Position numbers and translations under genes: made by a program. Shown here piece by piece: positions 58,036-64,000 of a DNA stretch of 64,000 nt (position 1 is the stretch's first letter; each line of letters opens with the position of its first letter). The stretch covers positions 13,790,953 to 13,854,952 of the forward strand of contig NC_088324.1 in assembly GCF_910592395.1 (NCBI RefSeq), read 5' to 3'. Source of the DNA: Lineus longissimus. Lineage: Eukaryota > Nemertea > Pilidiophora > Heteronemertea > Lineidae. The notes below the pieces were generated by a model. That model was not told where the DNA came from, did not search any database, and saw only the letters and a program-made list of their open reading frames with translations.

Positions 58036-60240
58036 GGCGTTTCTCTTCTTTTCCTCTCAGAAGGTCAAAAATTGAAAGATATCGTTTTAACTGTCATCTC
58101 TTGTGCAGGCCTGTAAAAAGAAAGTGTTAAGTAGGGTCAAAGGTAGAGACTATTTACCTCTTATGAGGTCAGAAATGTGAAATTCAGGGACTTCCGACAG
58201 TAAAAAAGTGTGGTTAGTTCCGATGGACTGACCAATCAAAAGTGCCAAATTCTGCATTCCCGGCGACCTCATCACAAATGATCCAGTCAGACAGATTTTA
58301 GTGGGGTTCATTTGCTTTCGGAAATGCACTATAGATGTATGTCATGCCAAGCAAATAACAACACTAAAGCACATAGTAATTATTAAACATATCAATGGAT
58401 CAGGATTAATGCGTTACTGGAGAAAAAAACTAATTACCAAACCATCCAATATAATCAATTGACAGGCTGGCGCAGTCGATGCACATCGTCTGTTTGGCCA
58501 ATTAACTTCTTGTACGTAGTTTCATGGCCCTGACATAATTTTTTTAATGTGTATGAATAATCTAACTGAAAAAATCATTTCAAAACACTGCTTTAGGTGG
58601 ACACCCTGCCTTTGGTATTTTTAATTTTAAAAAACCTGTAAAATACCTGTTCCCATGCCTTCACAGCATCAGAATATAAACACCCTGAGACCGATTGAAG
58701 ATGCGCTCTTTCCAGATGAATGACTCAGCAAAAATGACAGGATTGTGAAGAATCATGGGAATTTTTAGGATAACGGCCAGATGATGAGCGTTTGTTGGCA
58801 TTCCTCAGAAAATGTGTCCAGCAACGACAGATTATCAGTACATGTATGCTTGATACCGATATGTTACAGAATTTGATGACGCGTTACTGGTAACGGTATC
58901 AATGGTGGGACTATAAACATGGTTTAACAACTCACTGGCAGCATTTGTAATGAATGCAGACATACCTGGAGTTTCAAAAGGCGAAATATGAGTCACTATC
59001 ATATGCTTTATTCGCATGACGACCAAGCTGGTTTATCTCAGTGTGCTTTACGTCAGAATGAATTGGACCGTTGTTTGGATGGAGATATTGTGACATAGTA
59101 GGCAGAACCACTCATGTCTGTTTAAACATTATTCTCAATGTAAGGTAAGCTAGAGTTTCAAGTCCTATTGACAGTAACGGTGTGCAAATGACACAAGAAA
59201 ATGCTTTTAACAGCATGTGCGGATTAATCCAATTATAAGCGAGTGATTGACAGCCACCGGAACAGAGAAAAGACATCGGCTTCATCAAGAGTAAATAAAG
59301 ACTTGTCTTAAGTTACTCTTGATATTAAGTTGAGCGGCGAATACCATCATGATACGGTCTGGTATAAAGCGGAAGCATCAACTCACCAGTATACACACAG
59401 GATAGGAAGACTCCAAATTTGTCCGGATTGTCAAGCCGAATTTTGTAACGCTTTTGGTCTGCTTGGCGAATTCTGCGTCACAGGAGAAAAAAAATTTCCC
59501 AGTCACTAGTCAAATTTGCGTCATGGCAACTGAACAAGTTTTAGCGGTGACTAGCTTTGTGATTGTGTAATCTTTGTATGCATACGTATGTTTCCACCTG
59601 TTTCTGCTCGCCTACATTTGATGTCTGGCGTCAATAGATTCAGCTATCGCAACTCTACTACACAAGGTGTATTGAACACCAAGCAAATAATGCCTCGCTT
59701 TCGTAGCAAAGAAAATGCATAATTAATAATTTCCTTGATTTTGTGTTATTTTAATGGAATGTCTTTGTCGATCCTGCCAACACATTCTCCTTTTAGACAC
59801 CACCCCGAGTTACCTTGGCAACAAGACAACTTTCCATCTGGCGTACTTGGAGGAATTGCCCAGAATGTAGTAGGCAAGCGATCGTCGTTCAGGGATTTCC
59901 AGAAAGAATCATCTGATCTCCAGTCAAGCCATCCAATCAAACTAGACTATATGTTACGATGCGTTGGTCACTAAGATTCTGATAACTACCCTAAATGCAC
60001 TATTTCCATCGTCCGGTATTGACGAATCTGAAACGCCCAATCCTGATTCACCGGTGCCATAAAAGAACCATAAACACGGCCACTACTTCTTTAAGGTGAC
60101 ATATATTTGCCAGGACAACAAACTGACTCTGAGATTGATGGATCAGAATATTCTTGCATAAATACGTGGGAGAAAGCCATATGGCTATGTGATGGTCCAC
60201 CAGCGCATTTCTTCGGACTGCCGGAGAATGGCTGTTCTGT
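58036..60240. other. Upstream of the receptor gene; no gene seen
   Basis: An untranslated exon of the receptor may run 58036-58111, after the minus-strand acceptor TTTTTACAG, and would contain a short upstream frame (ATGACAGTTAAAACG..). The remainder is A/T-rich with no supported coding exon. Frames at 59735-59974 and 60107-60307 are short and without family resemblance. Confidence 0.4.
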
Positions 60241-60862
60241 AAGGAGCTTAGAGAATTGCTTACATATCAACAAACTGCAAAAAAGATCTCAACAAAACGG
60301 AATGTAACTGTATGATTTGCAAGTCTCACATTACACGCTAAATTCATTATTATTGATGAGCATTTAGTTTGTAACTACAGTGATGAGCAGGCGGATAGAT
60401 TCAAATTACATATCAGCTTCCTGGCCACCTAAATCCCATACCGAAATTGTCCCTTCAAATCACGTGCACGGAGCTATATAGATACGATTGCCGTGTGCAT
60501 GGGCATTTCCGACTCCAAAAGAATCGACTCGAATATTAATTCAAATCCGGCATTGCAGACATCATTGGCGCCAAAGACTATTTCTTTTGACCCTGTTGAC
60601 CTCGCTTCTAAAATTTTTTTGAGAAAGCCATTCAACATTTAAATCAAATGCGAGCATTATCTTTTATATCACCGAGCTATATAAATACGACATATCAAGA
60701 AAACTCTGTCGCAATATTGAATTATACGAATATCTGGGACTATTTGAACCCAATTACTCTTCCGCCAGCGTAACCTCGTCACAATCATTGCGCTTTTTCA
60801 ATATGGCGACGAATTGCACAAGGAAAAATCCCTGTCTATCATACCCCTTACAGTAAAGCCTT

Positions 60863-60928
60863 GATGGCCTCGGCTGTTAGACGGTTGCACTACGGATTGG
60901 GTGGTCACGGGTTCGAACCCCGGCGAAT
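60863..60928 (+). repeat. tRNA-like SINE-type head, copy 1
   Basis: GATGGCCTCGGCTGTTAGACGG resembles a polymerase III A box, and GGTCACGGGTTCGAACCCC contains a perfect B box (GGTTCGAACCC). The T stem pairs for four base pairs, but no acceptor stem forms with the flanks. It is therefore a tRNA-derived element, not a working tRNA gene. Confidence 0.6.
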
Positions 60929-62121
60929 ATAATTTTTTCGTGTTTTTGAAACACTTTCTTATTATTATTCATTCATGTACGTTTATTAGGCGCGGATCCA
61001 AGCGGGTGCACCAGACACACGGCTACTAATTGATGTAAACTTTTTTTAATTGACCACTCATGAAATTTTGGAACACACCTGTCCAGGAATTTTGATGAGA
61101 AATGCAGTGCACGCTCCCTCTTCTTCCAGTTCCTAGATTCGCCGGCCCTCTTATACCATCATCTTATACCGTTGTGAATATTATCATGAAGAAAACCCCT
61201 TCACCCGAACTTTTCAAGCTGAAGTACACACTTATTCCAGGTATTCGAGCAATCCAGAGAATTGTTTGACTAGTCGGCGGCTTGAATTCCCGAGGGTACA
61301 TTGAGGCCAAGAACTATCTTGGTTGACCTCGACTCTAAACCCTTTTTCAAAATGGCCATTCAAACCATAAAATCAGCTACAAACATTCTTTGTTGAAGGG
61401 ACAACTTTGGCATGAGACAGGCTGTTTTTCATGCAAAATAGCTTCAAGTAGGACCGTGACTTCTCAAGGAGCTGAGAGAATTATTGACATATCATCAAAC
61501 TGCAAAAAAGATCTCACCAAAACGGAATGTAACTGTACATTTGCCTAAAAATCTAAGATTTTCAAGTCATGTCAAACCCGTCTCACATTACACGCCAAAT
61601 TCATTATTAGTGATGAGCATTTAGTTTGTAACTACAGTGATGAGCAGGCGGATAGATTCAAATTACATATCAGCTTCCTGGCCACCTAAATCCCACACCG
61701 AAATTGTCCCTTCAAATCACGTGCAGGGAGCTATATAGATACGATTGCCGTGTGCATGGGCATTTCCGACTCCAAAAGAATCGACTCGAATCTTAATTCA
61801 AATCCGGCATTGCAGACATCATTGGCGCCAAAGACTATTTCTTTTGACCCTGTTGACCTCGCTTCTAAAAATTTTTTTGAGAAAGCCATTCAAACATTTA
61901 AATCAAATGCGAGCATTATCTTTTATATCACCGAGCTATATAAATACGATATATCAAGAAAACTCTGTCACAATATTGAATTATACGAATATCTGGGACT
62001 ATTTGAACCCAATTTCTCTTCCGCCAGCGTAACCTCGTCACAATCATTGCGCTTTTTCAATATGGCGACGAATTGCACAAGGAAAAATCCCTGTCTATCA
62101 TACCCCTTACAGTAAAGCATT

Positions 62122-62187
62122 GATGGCCTCGGCGGTTAGACGGTTGCACTACGGATTGGGTGGTCACGGGTTCGAACCCCGGCGAAT
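62122..62187 (+). repeat. tRNA-like SINE-type head, copy 2
   Basis: It matches the box at 60863 with CGGCGGTTAGACGG in the A-box region and an intact GGGTTCGAACCCCGGCG B-box region. Confidence 0.6.
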
Positions 62188-63379
62188 CTAATTTTTTCGT
62201 GTTTTTGAAACACTTTCTTATTATTTTTCATTCATGTACGTTTATTAGGCGCGGATCCAAGTGGGTGCACCAGACACACGGCTACTAATTGATGTAAACT
62301 TTTTTTAATTGACCACTCATGAAATTTTGGAACACACCTGTCCAGCAATTTTGATGAGAAATGCAGTGCACGCTCCCTCTTCTCCCAGTTCCTAGATTCG
62401 CCGGCCCTCTTATACCATCATTTTATACCGCTGTGAATATTATCATGAAGAAAACCCCTTCACCCGAACTTTTCAAGCTGAAGTACACACTTATTCCAGG
62501 TATTCGAGCAATCCAGAGAATTGTTTGACTAGTCGGCGGCTTGAATTCCCGAGGGTACATTGAGGCCAAGAACTATCTTGGTTGACCTCGATTCTAAACC
62601 CTTTTACAAAATGGCCATTCAAACCATAAAATCAGCTACAAACATTCTTTGTTGAAGGGACAACTTTGGCATGAGACAGGCTGTTTTTCATGCAAAATAG
62701 CTTCAAGTAGGACCGTGACTTCTCAAGGAGCTGAGAGAATTATTGACATATCATCAAACTGCAAAAAAGATCTCACCAAAACGGAATGTAACTGTACATT
62801 TGCCTAAAAATCTAAGATTTTCAAGTCATGTCAAACCCGTCTCACATTACACGCCAAATTCATTATTAGTGATGAGCATTTAGTTTGTAACTACAGTGAT
62901 GAGCAGGCGGATAGATTCAAATTACATATCAGCTTCCTGGCCACCTAAATCCCACACCGAAATTGTCCCTTCAAATCACGTGCACGGAGCTATATAGATA
63001 CGATTGCCGTGTGCATGGGCATTTCCGACTCCAAAAGAATCGACTCGAATCTTAATTCAAATCCGGCATTGCAGACATCATTGACGCCAAAGACTATTTC
63101 TTTTGACCCTGTTGACCTCGCTTCTAAAATTTTTTTGAGAAAGCCATTCAAACATTTAAATCAAATGCGAGCATTATCTTTTATATCACCGAGCTATATA
63201 AATACGATATATCAAGAAAACTCTGCCGCAATATTGAATTATACGAATATCTGGGACTATTTGAACCCAATTACTCTTCCGCCAGCGTAACCTCGTCACA
63301 ATCATTGCGCTTTTTCAATATGGCGACGAATTCAACAAGGAAAAATCCCTGTCTATCATACCCTTAACAGTAAAGCTTT

Positions 63380-63445
63380 GATGGCCTCGGCGGTTAGACG
63401 GTTGCACTACGGATAGGATGGTCACGGGTTCGAACCCCGGCAAAT
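63380..63445 (+). repeat. tRNA-like SINE-type head, copy 3
   Basis: It matches the other two copies. Between the boxes it differs (GGATAGGATGGTCACGG), and it ends CCCCGGCAAAT. The B box is intact. Confidence 0.6.
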
Positions 63446-64000
63446 CTAATTTTTACGTGTTTTTTGAAACATTTTCTTCTTATTATTTATTCATGTACGT
63501 TTATCAGGCGCGGATCCAAGCGGGTGCACCAGACGCACGGCTACTAATTGATGTAAACTTTTTTTAATTGACCACTCATGAAATTTTGGAACACACCTGT
63601 CCAGCAATTTTGATGAGAAATGCAGTGCACGCTCCCTCTTCTTCCAGTTCCTAGATTCGCCGGCCCTCTTATACCATCATCTTATACCGTTGTGAATATT
63701 ATCATGAAGAAAACCCCTTCACCCGAACTTTTCAAGCTGAAGTACACACTTATTCCAGGTATTCGAGCAATCCAGAGAATTGTTTGACTAGTCGGCGGCT
63801 TGAATTCCCGAGGGTACATTGAGGCCAAGAACTATCTTGGTTGACCTCGATTCTAAACCCTTTTACAAAATGGCCATTCAAACCATAAAATCAGCTACAA
63901 ACATTCTTTGTTGAAGGGACAACTTTGGCATGAGACAGGCTGTTTTTCATGCATAATAGCTTCAAGTAGGACCGTGACTTCTCAAGGAGCTGAGAGAATT

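Larger units (their letters stand above)
60241..64000 (+). repeat. Tandem array of a ~1.26-kb unit, three copies, open to the right
   Basis: Units start at AAGGAGCT(G/T)AGAGAATT, at 60241, 61466 and 62725, and a fourth begins at 63984 at the window edge. The second and third periods are both 1259 bases. The first unit is about 34 bases shorter because of a deletion near 60320. Copies are very similar, with scattered substitutions and small indels in T runs. Each unit carries a tRNA-like box, a GAGCTATATA(G/A)ATACGA word occurring twice, and an open frame starting MCMGISDSKRID that is broken differently in each copy by single-base indels. It looks like a satellite or amplified repeat rather than a gene cluster. 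Confidence 0.93.

Noticed and set aside
60863-63445. Three functional tRNA genes in the satellite
   Set aside because: The B box and T loop are good, but no acceptor stem pairs and the anticodon arm does not form, so these are tRNA-derived elements.

Overview
This is nuclear DNA of an animal. Every gene is split by GT-AG introns, the introns carry palindromic mini-transposons, minisatellites and ACATGTACATG-type simple repeats, and the protein content is metazoan: a complement factor B-like protein, hamartin/TSC1, a mitoribosomal protein, the PP1 regulator PNUTS and a receptor guanylate cyclase-like protein. Style and repeat content suggest a marine invertebrate, perhaps a lophotrochozoan. 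The phylum is inference. All exon structures were read by hand from reading frame plus splice signals; the chains given keep frame across every junction.

Layout, left to right. 784-4424 (+): 3' part of an unrecognised, Ser/Pro-rich, acidic-tailed protein whose 5' end lies outside the window. 6301-13624 (+): a complete 14-exon complement factor B/C2-like gene (signal peptide, three CCP/sushi modules, vWA, serine-protease domain) with two catalytic-triad residues replaced. 13.6-18.0 kb: 3' UTR, repeats and the TSC1 upstream region. 18006-29229 (+): complete TSC1. 31483-33297 (-): complete MRPS18B, convergent with TSC1. 33.3-35.9 kb: divergent promoter region with two CTCF-like motifs. 35943-51289 (+): PPP1R10/PNUTS with a 7.4-kb first coding intron. 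52.6-53.6 kb: degenerate tandem repeats. 54248-58035 (-): a single-pass receptor whose extracellular domain is a PstS-type phosphate-binding protein, followed by a membrane helix, a kinase-homology domain and a degenerate cyclase domain. 60241-64000: tandem array of a roughly 1.26-kb unit, each with a tRNA-like, SINE-like box.

Two things stand out. First, the PstS-like/receptor-cyclase fusion keeps residues corresponding to nearly all phosphate ligands of E. coli PstS, while its cyclase lacks important catalytic residues. It looks like a phosphate-sensing receptor that signals through pseudoenzyme domains, and I know of no described equivalent. Second, the gene set resembles a proto-MHC block: human CFB, MRPS18B and PPP1R10 lie in the 6p21 MHC region and TSC1 in its 9q34 paralogon, and the head-to-head MRPS18B/PPP1R10 pair found in human is also present here.

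TSC1 acts in the TSC complex that restrains mTORC1, PNUTS controls nuclear PP1 and transcription termination, and MRPS18B is a mitoribosome subunit. Apart from the shared divergent promoter region, there is no evidence that the genes are co-regulated.
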